Assembly (NCBI GenBank): GCA_021813745.1
Contig: JAKAJO010000042.1
Span: 1-59,300 of the forward strand
Reading direction: 5' to 3'
Length of the DNA: 59,300 nt
Source of the DNA: Acidobacteriota bacterium
GTDB lineage: Bacteria; Acidobacteriota; Terriglobia; Terriglobales; Acidobacteriaceae
Below, in pieces: positions 1 through 7,088 of the stretch. Position 1 is the first letter of the stretch, and every line of letters starts with the position of its first letter. The translations under genes and the position numbers were made by a program. The notes under the pieces are model-generated. The model was not told the origin of the DNA. It did not search any database and worked only from the letters and a program-made list of their open reading frames with translations.

Positions 1-90
1 GGTGCGCGCCGTGGTGCCAGCCACAAAGTACTCAATCAGACGAAACTGCTTGGACCAGGACAATCGACTCTTGCGAAATCCTTCGCCCAT
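1..90 (-). CDS. IS1595-family transposase, N-terminal fragment (runs off left edge)
   Basis: The reading frame starts at an ATG (88-90) and is open to the window edge, giving 30 residues that begin MGEGFRKSRL and continue SWSKQFRLIEYFVAGTTART. A basic start followed by a RLIEYFVAGTTART helix is what I know from the N-terminal DNA-binding region of IS1595-group transposases. The start codon is 17 bases inside the terminal repeat, a normal layout for a compact IS. The catalytic DDE core is not in the window. It pairs with the C-terminal fragment at the right edge, although the two need not belong to one copy. Confidence 0.78.
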   Translation of the reverse strand, partial: MGEGFRKSRLSWSKQFRLIEYFVAGTTART

Positions 91-106
91 ACCAGATACC
101 TCTCGC

Positions 107-129
107 GATTATCTGGTACAGCCCCTAAA
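107..129. repeat. Terminal inverted repeat of the IS (left copy)
   Basis: These 23 bases are the exact reverse complement of 59173-59195. Read inward from the IS tip the core is GGGGCTGTACCAGATAATC, preceded by TTTA. A perfect 23-base match 59 kb apart is not expected by chance, and its position just outside both ends of transposase coding sequence identifies it as the terminal inverted repeat. Confidence 0.85.
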
Positions 130-206
130 AAATTGTGAAGTGTGGAATGGCGGCCTGACACGGGCTGCCATTCTTCTTTTGGGAGAAGCCTTGCTGGATT
201 CCCCCT

Positions 207-1031
207 ATGATGAAGACTATGCCTGAGCCAGCGGTATTGAGGATCTGCGCCTACGGGTGCAATTTGCAGATTGAAAGTTCATTGGCAGGTGTTGTGGAAG
301 CGGCGAACATCTATGTGCTTCCGACCATGCCGCGCGTTCGCTCGTTTGATGGCCCTGTGCACGGAGCGGCACGCATTGAGGCGGTGGAGGGCGGGCTGCG
401 GCTGGAGGCTGAAGGTACAACGGCTCTGGTGGCGCCTGATGAGCGCAGGTTGATGCAGTACCTGATCCGGGTGCTGGACGATGCGGTCATTCGGAATCTG
501 CGCGGGATGTATGCGGTGCATGCCGGCACGGTGGCCTGGCGCGGAGGTGCGATTCTGCTCCCGGGACTTTCGCACGCGGGCAAGTCGTCGCTGGTGGCGG
601 AACTGCTGCGTCGGGGAGCGACGTATTACTCCGATGAGTACGCGATGATTGACGAAACAGGGCGAGTGCACCCATATCCGCGGCCTGTGCTGCTGCGCAA
701 CGGCGGGCTGCATCAGGAGCCGGTGCTTCCAGGGGAGTTGAACGCGTCGGTGGGGCGGGATCCAGTGCCGATGCGGTGGGTCTTTGCCGTGTCGTACAAC
801 CCCGGGGGGGACTGGCAGGTTGCGCCCATGGAGCAGAGCGAGACTCTTTTTGCGCTGCTGAAGAACACGCCGCATGTGCTGGAGGACGCACCTGAGATGC
901 TGAGCTTCTTTCATCAAGCGGTGCTGGGCGTGCGGGGGTGCACGGGAGAACGCGGCGAGGCGGCCGAGGCGGCTGAGAAGATTTTGGCGCTGGTGGATGC
1001 AGTGGAACTGGTCGGCGGCGCGGAAGGCTGA
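207..1031 (+). CDS. HprK-like P-loop kinase/ATPase domain protein
   Basis: This 274-residue protein has a nucleotide-binding core like the C-terminal domain of HPr kinase/phosphorylase: a Walker A loop GLSHAGKSS at about residues 120-128, preceded by VHAGTVAWRGGAILLPG and followed by a SDEYAMID segment like the HprK acidic motif. It lacks a recognisable HprK N-terminal domain, and there is no HPr gene beside it. Stand-alone HprK-related proteins of this type occur in polysaccharide, exosortase and peptide-modification loci, where the substrate is usually unknown. The start is the first of two adjacent ATG codons; the second, at 210, is equally possible. The IS end lies 77 bases upstream, so its original operon partners may have been separated from it. 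Substrate unknown. Confidence 0.75.
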   Translation: MMKTMPEPAVLRICAYGCNLQIESSLAGVVEAANIYVLPTMPRVRSFDGPVHGAARIEAVEGGLRLEAEGTTALVAPDERRLMQYLIRVLDDAVIRNLRGMYAVHAGTVAWRGGAILLPGLSHAGKSSLVAELLRRGATYYSDEYAMIDETGRVHPYPRPVLLRNGGLHQEPVLPGELNASVGRDPVPMRWVFAVSYNPGGDWQVAPMEQSETLFALLKNTPHVLEDAPEMLSFFHQAVLGVRGCTGERGEAAEAAEKILALVDAVELVGGAEG

Positions 1032-1153
1032 CTGGCACCATGGGGCCCGCAAGCCATGCGGCGCGGAGCGGGGCACCGTTTCTTCAAAGGGACAATGGAG
1101 ATCGATATTGCGCTGACTCTGGAGGGCAGCGGCGGGCTGTCTTGCAATTCAAA

Positions 1154-2539
1154 CTAAGGAATGCTGGCCGTGGACGTATTTGAAGGCGCGCTCTCCACGC
1201 CGGAGGTGTCGACGGCACGCACCTCGTAAGTATAGGACGCGCCACTTTGAACGCTGGAGTCCTGATAGGTGCTGGTGGTGGAACCGGAGACGGAGCTGAT
1301 GAGCTGGTAGGTTCCGGCGGAGCCGGCGGCGCGGTAGACATGATAGCCAGCGATGGGATCGGTGGTGCTGGTGGGGATATCCCAGGAGAGCTGGACGGAA
1401 TATTGCGTGCCAGAGCCGGAGAGTGGGATGAGGATCGAGGCATCCTGCGTTGCGTTGCTGGCGATGGCGAGCTGCCCCGAAGCCGAACCGGAGGCTGAGG
1501 GCGCGAAGTTGAGATTGATGGTGAGGGACTGGCCGGGGGACAGGGTAACGGGGAGAGTTGTGGATGCGAGCGTGAATTCCGTGCCGGAGACGGTGAGAGT
1601 GCTGATGGTGATGGAGGCGGATCCAGAGGCCGTGAGGACAACGCTCTGTGTGGAAGATGAGTTGACCGGCACGCTGCCAAAGGCGATGGAGGCAGCGTCT
1701 GCAGTAAGGGTGGATGCGGGTGCGGCAACAGGGTTGATCTGCACGGTAAAGGTGGACGAACCGGAGGATGCTGAGGCGGTGATAGTGACCGATTGGGTTT
1801 GGGTGACAGACGCCGCGGTCGCCTGGAAGCTGGCTGTGGTTGAGCCGGAAGGGACAGACAAGGTGGCCGGCACGGCGAGGGCTGCGCTGTTGCTGGCCAG
1901 CGAGATGCTGACGCCGCCTTTGGGTGCGGCAGAGGTGAGCGTGACGGTGCAGTTGTCTGAGGCGCCGGCGGCGATGCTGCTGGCAGCACAGGAGAGCGCG
2001 CTGAGCGCGGAAGGGGTGGAGGAAGAGCCGCTGCCCTTGAGATGGATGACATGCGATCCGTTGCTCTTGGCATCCGTGGTGAAGGTGAGTTGACCGGTGG
2101 CTTGACCGGTGGCGGTGGGGTCAAACTGCACCTGGACCTGGAGTGTGGAACCGGGAGCGAGGGAGATGGGCAGACTGAGAGCGCTGCCGAGGGAAAACGT
2201 CTGGCCGCTGACGGAGAGAGATGCTATCTGAATGGGTGCGGCGCTTTGATTGAGGATGGGAACGGCAGCAGTAGCGATCTGGCCTACGGGGACCGTACCG
2301 AAAGTGACATCGCTGGGGACTGAGAGCAGCGAATTGATCGCCGATTGATTGAGGACCAGCCCGCCACCGCACCCGACGAAAACAAGGCAAACTGTGACGA
2401 GGGTTGTGAGGGACAGGCCTTGCATGACCGGCCGGTGGGAACGATGCCGGCGCAGGGAGCGTGAGGGCAAACCGGGATGATGGGCCGAGCGGCTGAAGGT
2501 ACGGCTCAGAGCGGAGCGTGCAAAGAGTCCCGAATTCAT
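1154..2539 (-). CDS. Secreted lipoprotein with two ASH/choice-of-anchor-D repeats and a fibronectin type III domain
   Basis: The chosen ATG at 2539 has GAGGTG a few bases upstream, giving 461 residues. About 40 residues in, a hydrophobic stretch ends in FVGC followed by GGG, a lipobox-like signal, so the protein is probably a membrane-anchored lipoprotein; an internal start at 2425 would give a shorter signal peptide. The mature part holds two similar modules (FGTVPVG and later FGSVPVN, each followed by Ser/Thr-rich beta-strand sequence and LSGSG-like ends) of the ASH/choice-of-anchor-D type, an Ig-like segment between them, and a C-terminal fibronectin type III domain (GYHVYRA ... YTYEVRAVD). 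These are typical acidobacterial surface adhesion modules. No enzymatic motif is visible. A Crp-like palindrome lies about 120 bases upstream. Confidence 0.75.
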   Translation of the reverse strand: MNSGLFARSALSRTFSRSAHHPGLPSRSLRRHRSHRPVMQGLSLTTLVTVCLVFVGCGGGLVLNQSAINSLLSVPSDVTFGTVPVGQIATAAVPILNQSAAPIQIASLSVSGQTFSLGSALSLPISLAPGSTLQVQVQFDPTATGQATGQLTFTTDAKSNGSHVIHLKGSGSSSTPSALSALSCAASSIAAGASDNCTVTLTSAAPKGGVSISLASNSAALAVPATLSVPSGSTTASFQATAASVTQTQSVTITASASSGSSTFTVQINPVAAPASTLTADAASIAFGSVPVNSSSTQSVVLTASGSASITISTLTVSGTEFTLASTTLPVTLSPGQSLTINLNFAPSASGSASGQLAIASNATQDASILIPLSGSGTQYSVQLSWDIPTSTTDPIAGYHVYRAAGSAGTYQLISSVSGSTTSTYQDSSVQSGASYTYEVRAVDTSGVESAPSNTSTASIP

Positions 2540-2840
2540 GTGCACCTCGGCGCAGATGCGCTTGCCTGATCTCCAGCGCCGGCACCTTGGGTGATGAGAG
2601 AGGTGTTGCGCCGTGGTGTCTTTCGACATTCCCAGAATCAGCGAATGGGCACCAGTATACCGTGACATGTGTCACTAAAGTGTGATCGTGATAGTTACTT
2701 TAGTGTATCTTCTCTTTGTGAATAAAAAGAATGAGTTATGGGGGGATTAGCCCCTGGATAGAGAGGGCTTATGTGAGGAGTTGGAGGTTTTTGGGAAGTA
2801 TTAGAGGCTGTAATTTGTGCATAAGTAACCAGTCTATTGG
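2540..2840. other. Intergenic region upstream of the ASH lipoprotein gene and after hyaD
   Basis: About 300 bases without a convincing gene. It holds a GTGA-N6-TCAC palindrome (2662-2675), a 9-bp inverted repeat CACTAAAGT/ACTTTAGTG (2673-2681 and 2697-2705), and the hairpin at 2824-2845. Composition drops to AT-rich between about 2690 and 2830. These look like promoter and operator DNA for the leftward lipoprotein gene plus the end of the hydrogenase operon. Confidence 0.5.
2662..2675. promoter_or_regulatory. Crp/Fnr-type palindrome upstream of the ASH lipoprotein gene
   Basis: GTGA-CATGTG-TCAC matches the Crp core GTGA-N6-TCAC exactly. It lies 123 bases before the lipoprotein ATG at 2539. 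Directly next to it, CACTAAAGT (2673-2681) is repeated in inverted form as ACTTTAGTG (2697-2705), which could be a second operator. Which regulator binds is unknown. Confidence 0.45.
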
Positions 2841-2845
2841 TTACT
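2824..2845 (-). terminator. Hairpin at the end of the hydrogenase operon
   Basis: AGTAACCA and TGGTTACT form a perfect 8-bp stem with a 6-base loop that overlaps the hyaD stop codon (2841-2843). There is no clear U-run after it on the minus strand, so it may be a weak terminator or only an mRNA-stabilising hairpin. Confidence 0.4.
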
Positions 2846-3368
2846 CGTATACAAGGACGGCGAGGGAGTCATCGAGGGGCGAGATGGTGGAGGGAAGCTG
2901 GGCAGAAAGAGGTTCGAGATCTTCGAGGAGAAGGCGGACCGCGCTGCGCATGGCCGCTGCGCCGGTGGGAGACAGGCTCATGGAGATGGGCTGGTGGGGG
3001 TCAATGGTGATGGCGTAGAGGGTGACGCTGGGTCCTCCGCCCTGGATGTAGAAGACATCGAGCAGGTCTTTGACGCCGACGTCGTGCGCGGTGAGCGTAG
3101 GCGGGTAGTCGCGTGCAAAGCGCGGCTCGGTGCGCGTGACAGTGCCGATGGGGTTTCCGTCGGCGGCGGCGTCGATGAGGATGATGCGGCCTGCGGACTG
3201 GAGGGGTTCGAGGAGGGTGAAGCCGCCGGTCCCGCCGTCGAGGAGTTCGACACCGTCGGGGAGGGCAAGCTGCTCCAGGGCGTGGATGGCGTGGACGCCG
3301 ATGCCTTCGTCCCCCATGAGGACGTTGCCGAGCCCAACGATGAGGGTTTTTCCCGTGTTACTTGACAT
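2841..3368 (-). CDS. hyaD: [NiFe]-hydrogenase maturation endopeptidase
   Basis: This 175-residue protein is a nickel-dependent protease of the HyaD/HybD family, which removes the C-terminal tail of the hydrogenase large subunit after nickel insertion. It begins TLIVGLGNVLMGDEGIGVH, matching the family N-terminus with the conserved GNxLxxDEGIG loop and its metal-binding acidic residue. ELLDGGTGGFTL and IDAAADG follow in the expected order, with a likely metal-binding His in LTAHDVGVKDLL. The ATG at 3368 lies inside the end of hyaC, an 11-base overlap showing translational coupling. It is the last gene of the operon, and its likely substrate is the HyaB precursor encoded two genes upstream. Confidence 0.92.
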   Translation of the reverse strand: MSSNTGKTLIVGLGNVLMGDEGIGVHAIHALEQLALPDGVELLDGGTGGFTLLEPLQSAGRIILIDAAADGNPIGTVTRTEPRFARDYPPTLTAHDVGVKDLLDVFYIQGGGPSVTLYAITIDPHQPISMSLSPTGAAAMRSAVRLLLEDLEPLSAQLPSTISPLDDSLAVLVYE

Positions 3369-4083
3369 CCTTGACCCGCTCGAACTTCCACCCGCCGACG
3401 ATGGACGAGATGGTGCCACGGCCTTCGATGTAGTCGTGATAGAAGGCGAGGTAGATGTGAATGATGACGAAGCAGACGAAGAACCAGAGAAAGATGTGAT
3501 GCCAGAAGCGGACACCGAACTCGCCGCCGAGCAAGGGCACTGCCCACATGAAGAGGCGGGGAATGGGCGAGGTGCTCATATTGGAGTAGAGGGCGAAGCC
3601 GGTGATCAATTGCAGGAGAAAGACGATGAAGGTGATGAAGTAGATGAATGCGGCGAGGGCGTTGTGACCAGTGGAGATAGGGCCGTGCATCTTGGTTTGC
3701 AGGACATCGGCCTTGATGACCTCAACGATCTCCTGTCGCTGCGATTTTTTGAGAGGTAGAAACGTCGTCCATTTGGCGTATTTGTTGCCAACGAAGCCCC
3801 AGTACAGACGGGCGAAAAAGTTCATGATGTAGACCCAGGCGGAGGCGAAGTGGATGAAGCGGACCCATCCAAACCAATACTGCTGATAGGCCTCGGGCGC
3901 GTAGAGCAGATGGAAAGGGTGGCCGATGAGATAGCCGGTGATGCAGAGAGCGACGAGCGCGGTGGCGTTAATCCAGTGGTAGGCGCGGACGGGAAGCTCC
4001 CAGACATAGACGCGCCGGTACTCAGTGGGCGCGTGGCCGTTGGAGCGGAAGACATCGCGAATGGGTTCTCCGGAAGTGCTCAT
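3358..4083 (-). CDS. hyaC: Ni/Fe-hydrogenase b-type cytochrome subunit
   Basis: A 241-residue integral membrane di-haem cytochrome b of the HyaC/HupC type that passes electrons from the periplasmic hydrogenase to the quinone pool. Four hydrophobic segments are visible, with candidate haem histidines in VRAYHWINA, FIHFASAWVY, the HHIFLWFFVCFVIIHIYL helix and FYHDYIEG. The ATG at 4083 follows the hyaB stop by 5 bases, while the 3' end overlaps hyaD. Its presence with a Tat-exported small subunit places the enzyme on the outer face of the cytoplasmic membrane as a respiratory uptake hydrogenase. Confidence 0.92.
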   Translation of the reverse strand: MSTSGEPIRDVFRSNGHAPTEYRRVYVWELPVRAYHWINATALVALCITGYLIGHPFHLLYAPEAYQQYWFGWVRFIHFASAWVYIMNFFARLYWGFVGNKYAKWTTFLPLKKSQRQEIVEVIKADVLQTKMHGPISTGHNALAAFIYFITFIVFLLQLITGFALYSNMSTSPIPRLFMWAVPLLGGEFGVRFWHHIFLWFFVCFVIIHIYLAFYHDYIEGRGTISSIVGGWKFERVKDVK

Positions 4084-4088
4084 GGGCG

Positions 4089-5801
4089 TCACTCGAAGGA
4101 AACCTGGTGGAGGTGCCGTCCCTGCGGGTCGTAGAGATGGACGGCGCAGGCGAGGCACGGATCAAAGGAATGGATGGTGCGCAGGATCTCGACGGGTTGC
4201 TCGAGGTTGGCGACGGGCGTGCCGATGAGAGCCTGTTCAAAGGATGAGCGCTGCTGTTTGGCGTCGCGGGGCGAGCCGTTCCACGTGGTGGGGACGACGA
4301 GTTGGTAGTTCTCGATGGCGCCGTTGCGAATCTTGATGAAGTGGGCGAGGGCGCCGCGGGGTGCTTCCGTGAGACCGATGCCTTCACAGGATGAGGGCCA
4401 GGTTTTCGGCTCCCACATCTGGCCGTTGAAGGTCGAGACCTCGTTGATGCGAACACGCTCGATCAACTCATTGAAATATTCCTTGAGCCAGGACATGGCG
4501 AGGGCGGCATCCAGGGCACGCGCGGCGGTGCGGCCGAGGGTACTGAACAGCGCTTCAGCGGGAACATTGAGCTTGCCGAGGGTCTGGCCGACGAGTTCTT
4601 TCACATCGGTATTGCCGCTGGCATAGGCCACAAGCAGGCGGGCGAGCGGACCAACTTCCATGGGCTGCTCTTTCCAGCGCGGTGTTTTGAGGAACGAGTA
4701 TTTGTCGTGGCCCTCGAGGGATTCGAAGGGCGGCTTGGGGCCGGTGTAGTTGAGATTGGTTTCGCCGCTCCAGGGATGGAGCCCGGTGGAATCGCCGCCG
4801 TCGTAGGAGTACCAGGAGTGCGCGATGTATTCCTTAATCTCCTGGGTGTCGCGTGCGTTGACGGGATGAACCTGTGTCAGATCGCGGTTGAGGACGACGC
4901 CGCGGGGATAGTGGAAGGATTCGACCTGGTTGTAGCCCTTGGTGGGGAACTCGCCGTAGCTGAGGTAATTGGTGAGGCCGCCGCCCCACTGCGCCCAGTC
5001 TTTATAGAAGCCGGCGACGGTGAGCACATCAGGGATGTAGACCTGGTTGACGAACTCGGTGGCCTGGCTTATGAGGCTGGAGACGAGATTGAGGCGTTCG
5101 GTGTTGATGGCGGCCACTTCATTGGCGCTGATGGAGCACGGCACGCCGCCGACGAGGTAGTTGGGGTGCGGATTCTTGCCGCCGAAGACGGCGTGAATCT
5201 TGACGATTTCCTTTTGCCACTCAAGGGCGTCGAGGTAGTGAGCGACGGCAATGAGGTTGACTTCAGGCGGGAGCTTGTAAGCGGGATGGCCCCAGTAGCC
5301 GTTGGCGAAGATGCCGAGGCCGCTGGCAGCGAAGGCCTTGATCTTGTCCTGCACGGAGGCGAAGTAGGCAGCTGTGTTCTTGTCCCAACTGGAGTAGGAG
5401 GCGGCGATCTCCGCGGCTTTCTTGGGGTCGGCCTTGAGAGCGTTGACGATGTCAACCCAGTCGAGAGCGTGCAGATGGTAGAAGTGGATGACGTGATCCT
5501 GCACGTACTGCGTGGTCATCATGATGTTGCGGATGAGCTCGGCGGTGGGAGGAACGACGATGCCGAAGGCGCTCTCGACGGCGCGCACGCTGGTGAGTGC
5601 GTGGACGGTGGTGCAGACGCCGCAGACGCGTTCGGTGATGGCCCATGCGTCGCGAGGGTCGCGGCCGATGAGGATTTTTTCCAGGCCGCGGACCATGGTT
5701 CCGGCGCTGTAGGCGTCCGTAATGACGCCGTTTTCGATGACCGCTTCGATGCGGAGGTGGCCTTCAATTCGAGTGATGGGATCAACAACAACGCGTGTCA
5801 T
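4089..5801 (-). CDS. hyaB: [NiFe] hydrogenase large subunit
   Basis: The 570-residue catalytic subunit carries the NiFe(CN)2CO centre. Both cysteine pairs are present: ERVCGVCTTVH near residues 58-67 (C60, C63) and DPCLACAVH near the end (C549, C552). Fifteen residues follow the terminal His, the usual tail removed by the maturation protease, and the protease gene lies in the same operon. The N-terminus MTRVVVDPITRIEGHLRIE is the standard family start. It begins 6 bases after hyaA. Together with hyaA and hyaC this is a group 1 membrane-bound uptake hydrogenase. Accessory hyp genes are not in the window and must be elsewhere. Confidence 0.95.
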   Translation of the reverse strand: MTRVVVDPITRIEGHLRIEAVIENGVITDAYSAGTMVRGLEKILIGRDPRDAWAITERVCGVCTTVHALTSVRAVESAFGIVVPPTAELIRNIMMTTQYVQDHVIHFYHLHALDWVDIVNALKADPKKAAEIAASYSSWDKNTAAYFASVQDKIKAFAASGLGIFANGYWGHPAYKLPPEVNLIAVAHYLDALEWQKEIVKIHAVFGGKNPHPNYLVGGVPCSISANEVAAINTERLNLVSSLISQATEFVNQVYIPDVLTVAGFYKDWAQWGGGLTNYLSYGEFPTKGYNQVESFHYPRGVVLNRDLTQVHPVNARDTQEIKEYIAHSWYSYDGGDSTGLHPWSGETNLNYTGPKPPFESLEGHDKYSFLKTPRWKEQPMEVGPLARLLVAYASGNTDVKELVGQTLGKLNVPAEALFSTLGRTAARALDAALAMSWLKEYFNELIERVRINEVSTFNGQMWEPKTWPSSCEGIGLTEAPRGALAHFIKIRNGAIENYQLVVPTTWNGSPRDAKQQRSSFEQALIGTPVANLEQPVEILRTIHSFDPCLACAVHLYDPQGRHLHQVSFE

Positions 5802-5807
5802 GGGGCG

Positions 5808-6896
5808 CTACGACTCCTTTTGTTCCTCTGCGTGGACTTCCGCGATGACCTTCTGCTTGCGCACGTTGGTGACAACGGCGTGCGCGGCGACGCCGGCGAG
5901 TGTGGCGACGCCGACGACGGTGCCAATGGTGTCTGCGGTGCTTTCAACACCAAAGCCAGGGAAGGACGGCAGATGTTGATAGAAGGGGCCGTTGTCCCAG
6001 AATCCCTCTTCACTGCAACCGATGCAGCCGTGGCCTGACTGGATGGGATAGCTGGTGCCCTCGTTCCACTTGACGACGGAGCAGGCGTTGTAGGTGACCG
6101 GACCCTTGCAGCCCATCTTGTAGAGGCAATAGCCGCGGCGCGCGTTTTCGTCGTCCCAGGACTCGACGAAGAGACCGGCGTCGTAGTTGGGGCGGCGGTA
6201 GCAGGTGTCGTGAACGCGGCGGCCGTAGAACTCCTTGGGCCGGTTGATGTTGTCGAGCTCGGGCATCTTGCCGAGGACGAGGAGGTGAGTAACGACAGCC
6301 ATCATGACGTCGGCGATGGGTGGGCAGCCGGGGACGTTGATGACGGGCTTATCGACGAGCTTGGAGATGGGCGTGGCGCCGGTGGGGTTGGGCTTGGCGG
6401 CCTGCACGCAGCCGTTGGAGGCGCAACTGCCCCAGGCGATGATGGCCGCGGCATCTTTGGAGACGGTCTGGAGGATGGACTCGGCGGTTTTACCGCCGAT
6501 CATGCAGTAAACGCCGCCGTCGTGAGTTGGGACGGCGCCCTCGACGAGGACGATGTACTTGCCCTTGTTGTTCTGGAGGGTGTCGTTGAGGCTTTTTTCC
6601 GCCTGGAAGCCGGAGGCCGCCATGAGGGTCTCTGTGTAGTTGAGCGAAAGGACATCGAGCAGGGCATCGACGACGATGGGGTGGGATGCGCGAATGAAAG
6701 ACTCACTACAACAGGTGCACTCCTGAAAGTGCATCCACACCACGGCGGGCTTTTCTTTTTTTTCGAAGGCCGCCGCGACCTGAGCTACGCCAGATTGTCC
6801 CAGGCCGGCCGCGGCGGCGGCCGCGGCGCAGAACTGGAGGAAATCTCTGCGGCTGTAACCCTTTCTCTCCATGGACTGCCAGATGGATAGACCCAT
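5808..6896 (-). CDS. hyaA: [NiFe] hydrogenase small subunit, oxygen-tolerant type, Tat-exported
   Basis: The ATG at 6896 has AGGTG just upstream; the longer open frame before it is not needed. The 362-residue product starts with a Tat signal (YSRRDFLQFC, then an Ala-rich hydrophobic stretch). The proximal cluster region has ECTCCSESFIR (C60, C62, C63), WGSCASNGC (C158, C163) and NVPGCPP (C191). That is six cysteines, including both extra ones known from E. coli Hyd-1 and Ralstonia MBH, where they hold a 4Fe-3S cluster that gives oxygen tolerance. Ligands for the distal and medial clusters follow (HDTCYRR, GYCLYKMGCKG, GHGCIGCSEEGFWD). A C-terminal hydrophobic helix near residue 325 anchors it beside HyaC. 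First gene of the operon. Confidence 0.95.
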   Translation of the reverse strand: MGLSIWQSMERKGYSRRDFLQFCAAAAAAAGLGQSGVAQVAAAFEKKEKPAVVWMHFQECTCCSESFIRASHPIVVDALLDVLSLNYTETLMAASGFQAEKSLNDTLQNNKGKYIVLVEGAVPTHDGGVYCMIGGKTAESILQTVSKDAAAIIAWGSCASNGCVQAAKPNPTGATPISKLVDKPVINVPGCPPIADVMMAVVTHLLVLGKMPELDNINRPKEFYGRRVHDTCYRRPNYDAGLFVESWDDENARRGYCLYKMGCKGPVTYNACSVVKWNEGTSYPIQSGHGCIGCSEEGFWDNGPFYQHLPSFPGFGVESTADTIGTVVGVATLAGVAAHAVVTNVRKQKVIAEVHAEEQKES

Positions 6897-7013
6897 GCAC
6901 ACCTCACACGCCGCCAGGAAGCCGCAATCTACCGGGGAAGCAGGGATCTCCCGGAAGCAGAGCGGTTCATTCAGCGGACGGTTGCACAGTAAGGAATCCA
7001 AAACACACTTCGC

Positions 7014-7029
7014 TGTGCGCGTCATCACA
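7014..7029. promoter_or_regulatory. Crp/Fnr-like site upstream of the hydrogenase operon
   Basis: TGTGC-GCGTCA-TCACA matches TGTGA-N6-TCACA at nine of ten arm positions, about 120 bases before the hyaA ATG. A second symmetric element, TTGG-N3-CATATG-N3-CCAA, spans 7034-7053. The pyrD-hyaA gap is 192 bases, long enough for a dedicated hydrogenase promoter. Crp/Fnr control of uptake hydrogenases is known elsewhere; here it is an inference. Confidence 0.45.
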
Positions 7030-7088
7030 GAAGTTGGTGTCATATGCACCCAAAAGGGTGTGCCAATGTGATTTGAATTGCAGCGGGA

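Larger units (their letters stand above)
1..129 (-). mobile_element. Insertion sequence end, IS1595-type (left copy, truncated by window edge)
   Basis: This is one end of an insertion sequence: the terminal repeat at 107-129 and, inward towards base 1, the first 30 codons of a transposase on the minus strand. The opposite end of the same kind of element is at 59173-59300, carrying the C-terminus of such a transposase and the inverted repeat. The family call rests on the two transposase pieces, which resemble IS1595 (ISXO2/ISNwi1-like) DDE enzymes from memory. The outer boundary lies at 125-129, because the last TAAA may be target DNA. A target duplication cannot be tested, since the other ends of both copies are outside the window. 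Confidence 0.8.

Noticed and set aside
107..129. The 23-bp motif as a shared promoter (sigma-54-like TGGTACA-N4-CTAAA) upstream of the genes at 207 and 59099
   Set aside because: The -12 GC is missing, and transposase N- and C-terminal coding sequence lies on the other side of each copy, so it is an IS terminal repeat.
2..226. Rightward 74-residue reading frame
   Set aside because: It runs antisense to the transposase fragment and across the terminal repeat; no homology or ribosome-binding site.
4707..6038. Long rightward reading frame (443 codons) opposite hyaB/hyaA
   Set aside because: Shadow of GC-rich coding DNA; the minus-strand hydrogenase genes carry all conserved motifs.
7047..7060. 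CACCC-AAAA-GGGTG hairpin as the pyrD terminator
   Set aside because: Short stem and no U-run on the minus strand; it overlaps the possible operator region.
7060..7066. TTGGCAC on the minus strand as the -24 part of a sigma-54 hydrogenase promoter
   Set aside because: The sequence 12 bases downstream is TTTGG, without the required GC at the right spacing.
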